Assembly (NCBI RefSeq): GCF_008704995.1
Contig: NZ_CP023747.1
Coordinates: 6,296,001 to 6,360,000, forward strand
Direction of reading: 5' to 3'
DNA length: 64,000 nucleotides
DNA from: Streptomyces nodosus
Lineage (GTDB): Bacteria; Actinomycetota; Actinomycetes; Streptomycetales; Streptomycetaceae
Part shown: positions 8,403 to 15,846 of the stretch, piece by piece
Layout: the number at the start of each line of letters is the position of its first letter
Numbering within the stretch: the first letter of the stretch is position 1
Program-made: the position numbers and the translations under genes
Notes under the pieces: generated by a model
What the model was told of the DNA's origin: nothing
What the model saw: only the letters and a program-made list of their open reading frames with translations
Database searches by the model: none

Positions 8403-9479
8403 ATGCGCTTCGGATCTCCGTCCCGCCGGGCCTCGGCCCTCGGGGCGGCCCTCGCCGTCGTCGGGACCGGCACCGCCGCACTGGCACCGGCCGCCGGCGC
8501 CGCACCCGGTGCTCCGGGCACCCGGCCGCCGTTCTGCGGCCACGACCACCGCTCCACGCCGTTCGCGCGCTATCTGTGTGCCGAGCCCGGTGAACTGCTC
8601 GACGTCCGCATCGGCGATGTGCACCCGACCCAGCCGTCGCTCGGCTATGACGAGGTGTACTACAAGCTCGGCCGCTACACCCTCGGCAAGGACGCGATCA
8701 ACAAGAAGTTCGACGACTGGTGCGAGGCCGACGGCCGGACGGCGGCGGCGACCGTGTCGCCCGGCGCGCGCCTGGACGACCCCTCCTCGTTCACCTGTGA
8801 ACTCCCGGTCGGTGCGGAGACCGCGGACAGCATCGCCCCCATGAAGACCGTCGTCGTCGGCCCGGGCGGCGAACCGTTCCTCACCGACGGGCACCACACC
8901 CTCACCTCCTTCTACGAGACCCCCGACGGCGGGGCCGGCCTGCATGTACGGCTGCGGGTGCAGGCCAATCTCAGCAACCTCCCCCGCAAGGCCTTCTGGG
9001 ACGAGATGAAGGCGCACAAGTGGGTGTACCTGCGTGACCCCGAGGGCAAGCAGGTCGGCGTGAACAAGCTGCCCACCGGCGTGGGGCTGGCCAGCTTCAC
9101 CGACGACAGGTACCGCAGCCTGCTCTACTTCGGCCGTGACATCGGTTACGCCCAGAACGGGCTGCCGTTCCAGGAGTTCTACTGGGGCAGTTGGGTCCGC
9201 GACGCCGAGCCGGTCGACCTGGCCGACTGGAACCCGAACGACCTCGACAGCTATCTGGCCACCGTCAAATCGCTGACCGAGACGATGACGGCGCTGCCCG
9301 AGGACGCCGTGGTCGACAGCGGCTTCACCGCCGCCGAACTCGGCGCGCTGGAGCGGTGGAACGACGGAAGCGCGGTGAACAAGGGCGAGTTCAACAAGCT
9401 GAGCAAGCCGTACTCCGACGCCAAGCCCGGGAAGCTCGCCTACACGCTGGAGTACAAGCGGGCACACGGACTGGGCTGA
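8403..9479 (+). CDS. Secreted ParB/sulfiredoxin-fold protein
   Basis: A 358-residue protein with a clear signal peptide (Arg-rich start, hydrophobic core, AAGAAPGAP cleavage region). Translation starts at the ATG at 8403, nine bases after AAGGAG. The mature part has DVRIGDVHPTQPSLGYDEVYYKLGRY near the front and the DGHHTLTSFYE motif in the middle. The latter resembles the DGHHR nucleotide-binding motif of ParB N-terminal and sulfiredoxin domains. Two Cys near the mature N-terminus (FCGHD, YLCAEP) may form a disulfide. Secreted ParB-like proteins are widespread in Streptomyces without a proven role; a nuclease or phosphotransfer activity is only a guess. It appears monocistronic. Confidence 0.8.
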   Translation: MRFGSPSRRASALGAALAVVGTGTAALAPAAGAAPGAPGTRPPFCGHDHRSTPFARYLCAEPGELLDVRIGDVHPTQPSLGYDEVYYKLGRYTLGKDAINKKFDDWCEADGRTAAATVSPGARLDDPSSFTCELPVGAETADSIAPMKTVVVGPGGEPFLTDGHHTLTSFYETPDGGAGLHVRLRVQANLSNLPRKAFWDEMKAHKWVYLRDPEGKQVGVNKLPTGVGLASFTDDRYRSLLYFGRDIGYAQNGLPFQEFYWGSWVRDAEPVDLADWNPNDLDSYLATVKSLTETMTALPEDAVVDSGFTAAELGALERWNDGSAVNKGEFNKLSKPYSDAKPGKLAYTLEYKRAHGLG

Positions 9480-9535
9480 GGCCCCCGAACCGGCGGTGGG
9501 CGATCTGGCTTCGGTGGGACGGCGCAGTCGCCCGG

Positions 9536-9565
9536 GTGACCCGGGGCGCGGTCATGCCCTATACT
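9536..9565 (+). promoter_or_regulatory. Promoter of the candidate small RNA
   Basis: GTGACC (9536-9541) and TATACT (9560-9565) are separated by 18 bp. TATACT differs from the consensus -10 only at the fifth position, and such an AT-rich hexamer is rare in this DNA. Transcription would begin near 9572. Confidence 0.55.
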
Positions 9566-9571
9566 TGATCT

Positions 9572-9716
9572 TGAGCTCGCCGCCGAACTCCCGGCGCCGG
9601 TTCACGCGTTGGTGGTCCAAGGAAAGACGTCCCGCTTCCTGCGGGGAGATGCAGGTGCAAGGCCTGCCCGGCGCTCGGAGACACACCCCGCCCTGTGCAC
9701 ACAGGGCGGGGTTTTT
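9572..9716 (+). ncRNA. Candidate structured small RNA of about 145 nt
   Basis: Between a good -10 box (TATACT, 9560-9565) and a perfect intrinsic terminator (9686-9716) lies a stretch with no convincing gene but several hairpins. These are CGCCG/CGGCG (9580-9584 with 9592-9596), CCCGC-TTCCT-GCGGG (9631-9645) and GCAGG/CCTGC (9651-9655 with 9663-9667), followed by the terminator stem. Short open frames that cross it look like chance reading of GC-rich DNA. The size and layout fit trans-acting actinobacterial small RNAs. I also compared it with a ribosomal-protein L10 leader because of the AGAC...GCAGGTGC...CCTGCC pattern, but no rplJ gene follows. I cannot assign it to a named family. Confidence 0.55.
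9686..9716 (+). terminator. Intrinsic terminator
   Basis: A perfect 11-bp stem (CCCCGCCCTGT at 9686-9696 with ACAGGGCGGGG at 9701-9711), a 4-nt loop and a run of five T (9712-9716). One of the few terminators with a proper T tract in this window. Confidence 0.85.
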
Positions 9717-10018
9717 CGTGTTGTGGGTGACGTCGTGGGTCCCCGGCCGGCCGACCTCGGTCCGGGTGCGGCCTCCATCTCGACGGCACCCGGCCCGTTC
9801 TTTCAACTCCTCATGGATGCAGGCGGGTTGCCGGGCGGCCTGAGGGCGAGAAGTGGTCAATGAAGCGAATAACAGCCAGATATTTCGCCCCTGGCGTAAA
9901 CATTTTGTGACCCTTGTCACTTAGACCCCCCGTGTCCGGTGGGGCACTTGTGGGCCGCTTTCAAGATCGCTTAGAACTCTTGTCAGTTCTGTTTCACCGA
10001 GGTGGGGGTTCCGGTTCC

Positions 10019-12244
10019 GTGCTTCCGGCACGTCCGCTTGTCGTTGCTGCCGCGTTGACGCTGGCCTTGCTCGCCGGCACCGAGCTGACCGCGTCCATCG
10101 GCGGGCGCGAGAAGGCGGTCTCGACGGCGGAGGCACCGCGACGACAGCCGGACTCCGCGGCCGGTCGCGGCCAGGCCTCGCCGACGGACGGGACGGACGC
10201 CCCCGGCGAGGGAGGTCCCGCCGGGCCGGGCGCCGGTCGCCTCGGCGGCGTGGACGGCGGCGACGAGATCGGCGCCCACGAGGGCACCTATGTCACCACC
10301 GCGACCGATGCGACGCTGAGCACCGTCGGCCCGGAGCTGGCGGTCACCCGCACCTACAACTCCCTCGATCCCCGCACCTGGAGCGCGTTCGGCACCGGCT
10401 GGTCTACCCGCTGGGACATGCGGCTGCGTGCGGAGCCGGCCACCGGCACCGTGCTGGTGACCCTGGCCGACGGCGCGCGGGTGCGGTTCACCGAGAACAC
10501 CGACGGCACCTACTCCGACCCGTCCGGCGACGGCTCACTCACCCTGGCCCGTGAGTCGGCCGACTGGGTGTTACGGGAACGCTCCGGTGCCATCTACCGC
10601 TTCCTCCCCGACGGTGAGCTGACCCGGATCACGGATGCCGCGGGCCGCGGCCAGACCGTCACGCACCGGACCCCGACCGGCGGTCCGGTGCGCAAGGTGA
10701 CCGACGACCTGTCGGGCCGTTCGCTGGCGTTCGACTGGGCCGACGGCCATGTCACCTCGGTGACCACCAGCGCCGTCGACGCCGCCACGCCCGGCCTGAC
10801 CTGGAACTACGCCTATGACGGCGATCAGCTGACCCGGGTGTGCGCGCCGCCGGCGCCCACCCGGTGCATCAGCTACGAGTACCGCGACGGATCGGCCTAC
10901 CACAGCGCCGTTCTGGACGCCGGACCCTCCTCCTACTGGCGTCTGGGTGAGCGCGAGGGGGCCGTCGAGATCGGCGAGGCGGTCTCGCCCACGGGCCCCG
11001 AGGTGGCCCTCCACCGGGACACCCGGCCGAGCGCGGACCCGGCGATCGAGGGCACCGAGGACCCCGCCACCACCTTCGACGGAACCCGCTCGGTGGTCGA
11101 ACTTCCCGCCGGCACACTGGAGTCCGCCGCCACCCCGACGGTCGAGCTGTGGTTCAGGACACGCACCCCGTCCGGCGTCCTGGTGAGCTTCCAGAACACC
11201 GAGCTGGGTGAACGGCCCACCTCCTGGCGGGCGATGCTGAACATCGACGGGGCGGGCAGGCTGCGCGGCCAGTTCCACCTCGTCGATCGTCCCTTCCGGG
11301 CGACCCCCATCGTGTCGGCCGAGGCCGTGACGGACGGCCGATGGCACCATGCGGTGCTGACGTCCGGTGGGGACACCCAGAGCCTCTATCTGGACGGTGC
11401 GAAGGTCGGCTCCCTGGACGGAGTCCTCGACGAGCAGGCGCGCGCCCATGTCTATCTCGGCGCCGGCCACGGAAGTTCCGGCTGGATGAGTCTGGCGAGG
11501 GGCGAGTACTACTTCAAGGGCCAGCTGGACGAGGTGGCCTTCTACGACCACGCCCTGGACGCCGCCACCGTCACCGAGCACTACGCGGCCCGCACGGCCA
11601 TCGGGCAGTTGACCAGGATCACCCTGCCCTCCGGCCGGGTGCACTCCACCGCCGCCTATGACCCGGTCGACGGGCGGCTCACCCGGTACACCGACGGCAA
11701 TGGTGACACCTGGAAGGCACCGGCGCCCGCCCCCACCGCCCCCACCGCCTCCCCGTCCTCCTCCGAGGGCACCGGCGGGCACGGTGACCCGGCCGGCCAC
11801 CGTCCCCCGGAGGGGCGCGGCGGGGCCGATGCCACCGACTTCGAACCGGACTCCACCGCGACTCGCGGTGACCCCGAGGGGCATGCCGTCGTGACCGGCG
11901 AGGAGGCACCCGGCATCACCGTGCCGACCGCCGTCTGCCGGGCCACGGGGCCGTCCCGGGCGGAGGACGCCGTCTTCCGTGTGGACGCGAGTGATTTCTA
12001 CGCCCGACGCGACGACGAGCATCCGAGGTATCGCGACCGGCGTTCGACCGACCCCGACGACGACCGTTGGCGCCCGACTCCCGGTGACCCGTACGACCCG
12101 GCGGGTGCCCCCAGGCGGCACACCGGCACCGTCGGCATCAGTACGCACACCACCACCGGCACCTGTGACCGGCGGGGCCCGCCCCTCACCACCGGCGGTC
12201 GTGCTGCGACGCCACCGGAGCGAAACCGGGGGCGTGCGGCGTAG
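10019..12244 (+). CDS. Truncated Rhs-family protein with LamG domain
   Basis: About 741 residues from the GTG at 10019 (GAGGTGGGGG upstream). A hydrophobic N-terminal segment (VVAAALTLALLAGTEL) acts as signal or anchor. It is followed by the Rhs N-terminal wrap domain (EGTYVTTATDATLSTVGPEL, TRTYNSLDPR), a few YD-type repeats (DGELTRITDAAGRGQTV) and a LamG/concanavalin-like domain (about residues 300-530: SYWRLGE, VELWFRTRT, DGRWHHAVLTSG, LDEVAFYDHAL). One more YD repeat ends at TRYTDGNGDTW. Full-size relatives run to 2,000 residues with a toxic C-terminus. Here the repeat core stops and about 180 low-complexity Pro/Thr/Arg residues follow, and the stop codon lies inside the first unit of the tandem repeat array. 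A TTA codon at 10571 makes translation bldA-dependent. Likely a decayed polymorphic-toxin gene. Confidence 0.7.
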   Translation: MLPARPLVVAAALTLALLAGTELTASIGGREKAVSTAEAPRRQPDSAAGRGQASPTDGTDAPGEGGPAGPGAGRLGGVDGGDEIGAHEGTYVTTATDATLSTVGPELAVTRTYNSLDPRTWSAFGTGWSTRWDMRLRAEPATGTVLVTLADGARVRFTENTDGTYSDPSGDGSLTLARESADWVLRERSGAIYRFLPDGELTRITDAAGRGQTVTHRTPTGGPVRKVTDDLSGRSLAFDWADGHVTSVTTSAVDAATPGLTWNYAYDGDQLTRVCAPPAPTRCISYEYRDGSAYHSAVLDAGPSSYWRLGEREGAVEIGEAVSPTGPEVALHRDTRPSADPAIEGTEDPATTFDGTRSVVELPAGTLESAATPTVELWFRTRTPSGVLVSFQNTELGERPTSWRAMLNIDGAGRLRGQFHLVDRPFRATPIVSAEAVTDGRWHHAVLTSGGDTQSLYLDGAKVGSLDGVLDEQARAHVYLGAGHGSSGWMSLARGEYYFKGQLDEVAFYDHALDAATVTEHYAARTAIGQLTRITLPSGRVHSTAAYDPVDGRLTRYTDGNGDTWKAPAPAPTAPTASPSSSEGTGGHGDPAGHRPPEGRGGADATDFEPDSTATRGDPEGHAVVTGEEAPGITVPTAVCRATGPSRAEDAVFRVDASDFYARRDDEHPRYRDRRSTDPDDDRWRPTPGDPYDPAGAPRRHTGTVGISTHTTTGTCDRRGPPLTTGGRAATPPERNRGRAA

Positions 12245-12827
12245 GCCGTCGTTTCGGCGGACGGTCGGCCTGTGCTGCCGCGTCGCCGGGGCGGAGCCGG
12301 GGGTGTCCCGTACAGGTCGCCGTTTAGGGCGGACGGTCGGCCTGTGCTGTGACGCCGTCGGGCCGGAGCCGGTGGTGTGCGGTGCGGGTGGCCGTCACGG
12401 CGGACGGTCGGTCTGTGTTGTGACGTCACCGGAGCGGAGCCGGTGGTGTGTGGCACAGGTCGCCGTCACGCCGGACGGTCGGCCCGTGTTGCTGCGTCAC
12501 TGGGACGAGCCGGGGGTGTCCAGCGTGGGTTGCCGTTCAGGGCGGGCGGTCGGCCCGTGCTGTGACACCACCGGAGCGGAGCCAGGGGCGTGCGGCACAG
12601 GTCGCTGTCGTGTCGGACGGTCGGTCTGTGCTGTGAGGTCACCGGAGCGGAGCCGGTGGTGTGCGGCACAGGTCGCCGTTCAGGGCGGGCGGTCGGCCCG
12701 TGCTGTGACACCACCGGAGCGGAGCCGGAGGCGTGCAGCGCAGGTCGCCGTCACGCGCACGGTCGGCCCGTGCTGTTACGTCACTGGAGCGGAGCCAGAG
12801 GCGTACGGCACGGGCCGTCGTCATGAC
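12191..12827. repeat. Tandem array of nine ~71-bp units
   Basis: Using the motif GGTCGG (GGTCGT in the first unit) as anchor, units start at 12197, 12263, 12335, 12406, 12477, 12548, 12619, 12691 and 12761. The first spacing is 66 bp and the rest are 70-72. The consensus contains GGACGGTCGG, TGTGCTGTGACGTCACC, GGAGCGGAGCC and GGCACAGGTCGCCGT. Units diverge by roughly 10-25 percent. In the best copies CACCGG-N7-CCGGTG and GCACAGG...CCTGTGC can form two stem-loops per unit. Because 71 is not a multiple of three, the array cannot code for a repeated peptide in one frame. It overlaps the 3' end of the broken rhs gene and stops before the rox 3' end. Confidence 0.85.
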
Positions 12828-12873
12828 GTACCGGCCGCCCGGTGCGGGAGAGCCGAGAGCCGCACCCGCGCAC

Positions 12874-14301
12874 TCAGCCGACGGCGGCGCCGAACCACCT
12901 GGGCAGCTGACCGACCAGAGCCCGCTGGTCCTCACCGGCCCACGCCACATGGCCGTCAGGACGCAACAGCACGGCGGGCGCGTCCAGTTCCTCGCTGACG
13001 TCGACGACATGGTCGACCCGGTCCGCCCAGCCTTCCACGGAGAGCCGACCGGTCTGGTCGAGCAGCAGTCCGCGGCCGGCATGCATCAGTTCGTAGAGCC
13101 GTCCCCGCTTCAGCCGGATGTCCCGCAGCCGCCGGCCGAGCAGGTCATGCCCCGCTCCGAAGTCGTAACGGACCCCGATCGCGGTGATCTTCTCGATCAG
13201 GAACCGGTTCACCTCCTCGAAGTCCATCAGTTCCGCCACCAGCCGGCGCACCGCCCGGGCACCCGGCTCGGGGGAGAGCAGCTCGGTCTGGGCGCGGGTG
13301 TTGTCCAGCACGGCGGCGGCCACCGGGTGCCGTTCGGTGTGGTAGCTGTCCAGCAGCCCCTCCGGGGCCCGGCCACCCACCTCGGCGGCCAGCTTCCAAC
13401 CGAGGTTGAACGCGTCCTGGACACCGAGGTTGAGGCCCTGTCCGCCGGTCGGCGGATGGATGTGGGCCGCGTCGCCGGCCAGCAGCACCCGGCCGGTACG
13501 GTAGCGCTCGGCCAGCCGGGTGGCGTCGCCGAAGCGGGAGATCCAGCGTGGTGAGTGCGCGCCGAAGTCGGTCCCGGCGAAGGCCCGCACCTGCTGCCTG
13601 AGTTCCTCCAGGGTCGGCGGGACCGTACGGTCCTCCGCCACCCCCTCGGCGGGCACGATGACGCGATACACCCCGTCCCCGAGGGGGATGGCGCCGAACC
13701 GCACATGGGTCCTGCGCACTTCGGCCACCCGGGCGGCCAGCGTCTCCGGTGGCGCGGTCACCTCCACCTCGCCCAGCAGCGTCTCCACCCGGGCGGGCTC
13801 GCCCGGGAAGCCCACGCCGAGCAGTCCCCGCACCGTGCTGCGGCCGCCGTCACAGCCCACGAGGTAGCGCGACCGCAGCCGCGTACCGTCGGCGAGTTCG
13901 CAGGTCACCCCGTCCTCGTCCTGGCTCAGCCCGACCAGTTCGCAGCCACGCCGGATCTCGGCACCGAGGTCGGTGGCATGCTCGGCCAGCAGACGCTCGG
14001 TGGTGTTCTGCGGAATGGCCAGGACATAGGAGTGCGCGGTGTCCAGCCGTTCGGGCCAGACCTTGCCGATACCGGCGAAGAATCCCCCGCTCGCGACCCG
14101 CTTGCCCAGCGCGAGAAACCGTTCCAGCAGCCCGCGCTGGTCCATCACCTCGACGCTGCGTGCGTGCAGGCCGAGCGCGCGGGCCTGCACGGTCGGCTCC
14201 GTCCGCTTCTCCAGCACCACGGTGTGCACGCCGTGCAGCCGCAGCTCACCTGCCAGCATCAAGCCGGTCGGACCGCCGCCGACGACGATCACGTCAAACA
14301 T
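12874..14301 (-). CDS. rox: Rifampicin monooxygenase (class A flavoprotein)
   Basis: A 475-residue FAD-dependent monooxygenase. The N-terminal Rossmann motif VVGGGPTGLMLAGEL binds FAD. RYLVGCDGGRSTVR contains the DG motif and VLLAGDAAHIHPPTGGQGLN the GD motif. The C-terminal thioredoxin-like domain ends LPRWFGAAVG. Sequence and length match Rox of Streptomyces venezuelae and relatives closely. Rox hydroxylates the naphthoquinone part of rifamycins, which opens and linearises the ansa bridge and inactivates the drug. The ATG at 14301 is used because GGGGGAA lies just upstream and MFDVIVVGGG is the family start. It is expressed from the RAE promoter about 156 nt upstream. The distant helR gene carries the same element, so the two form one rifamycin response. 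Confidence 0.9.
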   Translation of the reverse strand: MFDVIVVGGGPTGLMLAGELRLHGVHTVVLEKRTEPTVQARALGLHARSVEVMDQRGLLERFLALGKRVASGGFFAGIGKVWPERLDTAHSYVLAIPQNTTERLLAEHATDLGAEIRRGCELVGLSQDEDGVTCELADGTRLRSRYLVGCDGGRSTVRGLLGVGFPGEPARVETLLGEVEVTAPPETLAARVAEVRRTHVRFGAIPLGDGVYRVIVPAEGVAEDRTVPPTLEELRQQVRAFAGTDFGAHSPRWISRFGDATRLAERYRTGRVLLAGDAAHIHPPTGGQGLNLGVQDAFNLGWKLAAEVGGRAPEGLLDSYHTERHPVAAAVLDNTRAQTELLSPEPGARAVRRLVAELMDFEEVNRFLIEKITAIGVRYDFGAGHDLLGRRLRDIRLKRGRLYELMHAGRGLLLDQTGRLSVEGWADRVDHVVDVSEELDAPAVLLRPDGHVAWAGEDQRALVGQLPRWFGAAVG

Positions 14302-14463
14302 CGGTTCCCCCATCGAAAAGGGCGCAGGGCGCCCGGGTACTTCCCCGCAGTACGGAGGCGCGCGCACCCGCACCTCGGTGCCGAGTGTTCGCGACCGCGT
14401 CTCCGGTCCCTCCGACACCTTCCGTGAGACCGCTCCGACGACTGCGTAGGGCTTCGACCGGAG

Positions 14464-14494
14464 ATTCTGCAGCACGACCTGGGCCTTGCCGCAA
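14464..14494 (-). promoter_or_regulatory. rox promoter
   Basis: On the reverse strand TTGCGG (14494-14489, inside the RAE) and CAGAAT (14469-14464) are 19 bp apart. The helR promoter has the same geometry (TTGCGG-19-CACAAT), which supports both. Transcription would start near 14457. Confidence 0.6.
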
Positions 14495-14499
14495 GGCCC
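14481..14499. promoter_or_regulatory. Rifamycin-associated element (RAE) of rox
   Basis: GGGCCTTGCCGCAAGGCCC is a perfect 19-bp palindrome around a central C. It differs by one base from the RAE consensus I recall (GGGGCTTGCGGCAAGGCCC), the inverted repeat known upstream of rifamycin-inducible resistance genes in actinomycetes. It overlaps the -35 boxes of promoters facing both ways. Confidence 0.9.
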
Positions 14500-14514
14500 C
14501 CGGTGCGCTATACG
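14486..14514 (+). promoter_or_regulatory. Divergent promoter embedded in the rox RAE
   Basis: TTGCCG (14486-14491), a 17-bp spacer and TATACG (14509-14514) form a good rightward promoter, facing away from rox. The same arrangement occurs at the helR RAE, with sequence conserved well past the palindrome (CCCCCGGTGCGCTATA, GTTGAGAGTGGCGAG). Transcription would begin near 14521, immediately before the hairpin at 14523-14547. Confidence 0.6.
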
Positions 14515-14522
14515 TTGAGAGT

Positions 14523-14550
14523 GGCGAGGAGCGGACAGCTCCTCGCCTTT
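14523..14550 (+). terminator. Hairpin directly after the divergent RAE promoter
   Basis: A perfect 10-bp stem (GGCGAGGAGC at 14523-14532, GCTCCTCGCC at 14538-14547) with a GGACA loop and three T. It starts within a few bases of the predicted start site, so any transcript would be about 30 nt or would pause at once. It is followed by GCCGTCCGCGAA three times in tandem (about 14558-14593). Confidence 0.6.
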
Positions 14551-14656
14551 GCTGTGTGCCGTCCGCGAAGCCGTCCGCGAAGCCGTCCGCGAAGACACAG
14601 CAGACCCTCCACGCGCTCGCCCCGTGCAGCCTCTGCACGGCCTCAAGTCATGTCAG

Positions 14657-14690
14657 TATTTTGCGAAGCTCTGATCAGTTCTTGCGTAGG
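14657..14690. promoter_or_regulatory. Paired operator-like sites before the LacI regulator
   Basis: Two related AT-rich sites, TATTTTGCGAAG (from 14657) and TTCTTGCGTAG (from 14679), have their TTGCG cores exactly 21 bp apart. A matching pair with the same 21-bp spacing lies before the binding-protein gene (15729-15763), which suggests the LacI-family protein binds both regions and represses itself and the transport genes. Confidence 0.45.
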
Positions 14691-14707
14691 TGCTGTACGG
14701 TGCGTTC

Positions 14708-15724
14708 ATGACGGAGAGAGTTGCGGAGGTCGCCCGGTTCGCGGGTGTCAGCGAGGTGACGGTGCGGCGCACGCTCAACGGGAGCCCGCTGGTCGCCGCG
14801 GTGACGAGGGAGCGGGTGCTCAGGGCCCTGGACGTGATGGGACTGCCCCGGCCGGCCCTGATGGAGGAGGAGCGCGGCCCGCTCGTCGGAGTGGTGGTGC
14901 CGGATCTGCAGAACCCCGTGTTCCCGGCGTTCGCGGAGGCACTCGCCGGGCGGCTGAACAAACGCGGACTGATTCCCGCCCTGTGCACCCGCACGGCTGA
15001 CGGTGTGTCCGAGGCGAACTACATCGAGATGCTGCTGGCGCAGAACATCGGCGGGATCGTCTTCATCGGCTCCAGCTACACCGACGCGGGGGTCGAGCAG
15101 GGGGCCGCCCTGAAGGCTCGTAAAGTGCCGTTGGTGCTGGTCAACCCGGCCGACGAGAACGCGGACGCGGCGCGGATCAGTGCGGACGACGCGGACGCGG
15201 TGCATCAGTCGCTCACCCATCTGACCGGGATGGGGCATGAGCGGATAGGACTGCTGGTCGGCCCGGTCGGGCATGTGCCCTCGGCGCGCAAACTCGCGGC
15301 CTTCGGGGCCTTCTTCAAGGCCGGGCGGGTGCCCCCGGAGCAGTGGATGCCGCTGGTCGGGCACACCTTGTTCTCCATGGAGGCGGGGGCTTCCGTGGCG
15401 GCGGGCCTGCTGCGGCAGGGAGCGACGGCCCTGGTGTGCGGAAGCGACGAACTGGCGCTGGGTGCGATCCGTGGAGCCCGGCGCCAGGGGCTGGACGTGC
15501 CCGGCGACGTCTCCGTGGTGGGCTTCGACGACTCGCTGTTCATGGGTGTGGTCGACCCCCCGCTGACCACCTGCAGACAGCCGGTGTCCCGGATGGCGGA
15601 GGCGGCCGTGGAGGTACTGCTGCGGCAGATCCGGGGGCACCGGGTGGAGCCCGGCGTGACCCTTTTCCAGACCCAGCTGATCCTGCGGGGCTCGACGGGA
15701 AGGCCAGGTCACGCCCGCAAGTAG
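14708..15724 (+). CDS. LacI-family sugar-responsive repressor
   Basis: A 338-residue regulator starting at the ATG at 14708. The LacI HTH is at residues 4-25 (RVAEVARFAGVSEVTVRRTLNG). It is followed by the hinge region and a periplasmic-binding-protein-like ligand domain (GPLVGVVVPDLQNPVFPAFAEAL, CGSDELALGAIRGARRQGLDVPGDVSVVGFDD, PLTTCRQPVSRMAEAAVEVLL). The HTH carries VRRTLNG where most members have VSRALNG, so the DNA specificity may be unusual. It lies directly upstream of and co-directional with the sugar transport and glucanase genes, the usual position of a local repressor relieved by an oligosaccharide. Confidence 0.93.
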   Translation: MTERVAEVARFAGVSEVTVRRTLNGSPLVAAVTRERVLRALDVMGLPRPALMEEERGPLVGVVVPDLQNPVFPAFAEALAGRLNKRGLIPALCTRTADGVSEANYIEMLLAQNIGGIVFIGSSYTDAGVEQGAALKARKVPLVLVNPADENADAARISADDADAVHQSLTHLTGMGHERIGLLVGPVGHVPSARKLAAFGAFFKAGRVPPEQWMPLVGHTLFSMEAGASVAAGLLRQGATALVCGSDELALGAIRGARRQGLDVPGDVSVVGFDDSLFMGVVDPPLTTCRQPVSRMAEAAVEVLLRQIRGHRVEPGVTLFQTQLILRGSTGRPGHARK

Positions 15725-15728
15725 TCAG

Positions 15729-15775
15729 GTTTTTGCAACAAGTCATTGACTATTTGCGCGAAGGACTTCTACCTT
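15729..15775 (+). promoter_or_regulatory. Promoter and operator pair of the transport operon
   Basis: TTGACT (15746-15751) and TACCTT (15770-15775) are 18 bp apart. Operator-like TTTTTGCAACAAG (from 15729) lies just upstream of the -35 box and TATTTGCGCGAAG (from 15751) in the spacer, with TTGC cores 21 bp apart as before the lacI-type gene. Binding across the promoter would block RNA polymerase. Confidence 0.55.
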
Positions 15776-15846
15776 CTGCGTGTCCGCTGTCGCTGTGGGC
15801 GATGGGACTCACAGGCGCGGATGCTTCGCAGGAAGGCTGAACTGTC

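Noticed and set aside
9572..9716. Ribosomal protein L10 leader
   Set aside because: A weak AGAC/AGGTGC/CCTGCC resemblance only, and no rplJ or rplL gene follows.
12191..12827. CRISPR array
   Set aside because: The entire 71-bp unit is repeated without unique spacers and no cas gene is present.
11979..12998. A 339-codon frame through the tandem repeats
   Set aside because: All frames stay open because of GC content. The 71-bp period shifts the frame each unit, so no repeated peptide results.
14313..14313. Alternative rox start four codons upstream (MGEPMFDV)
   Set aside because: The GGGGGAA site fits the ATG at 14301, and MFDVIVVGGG is the family's start.
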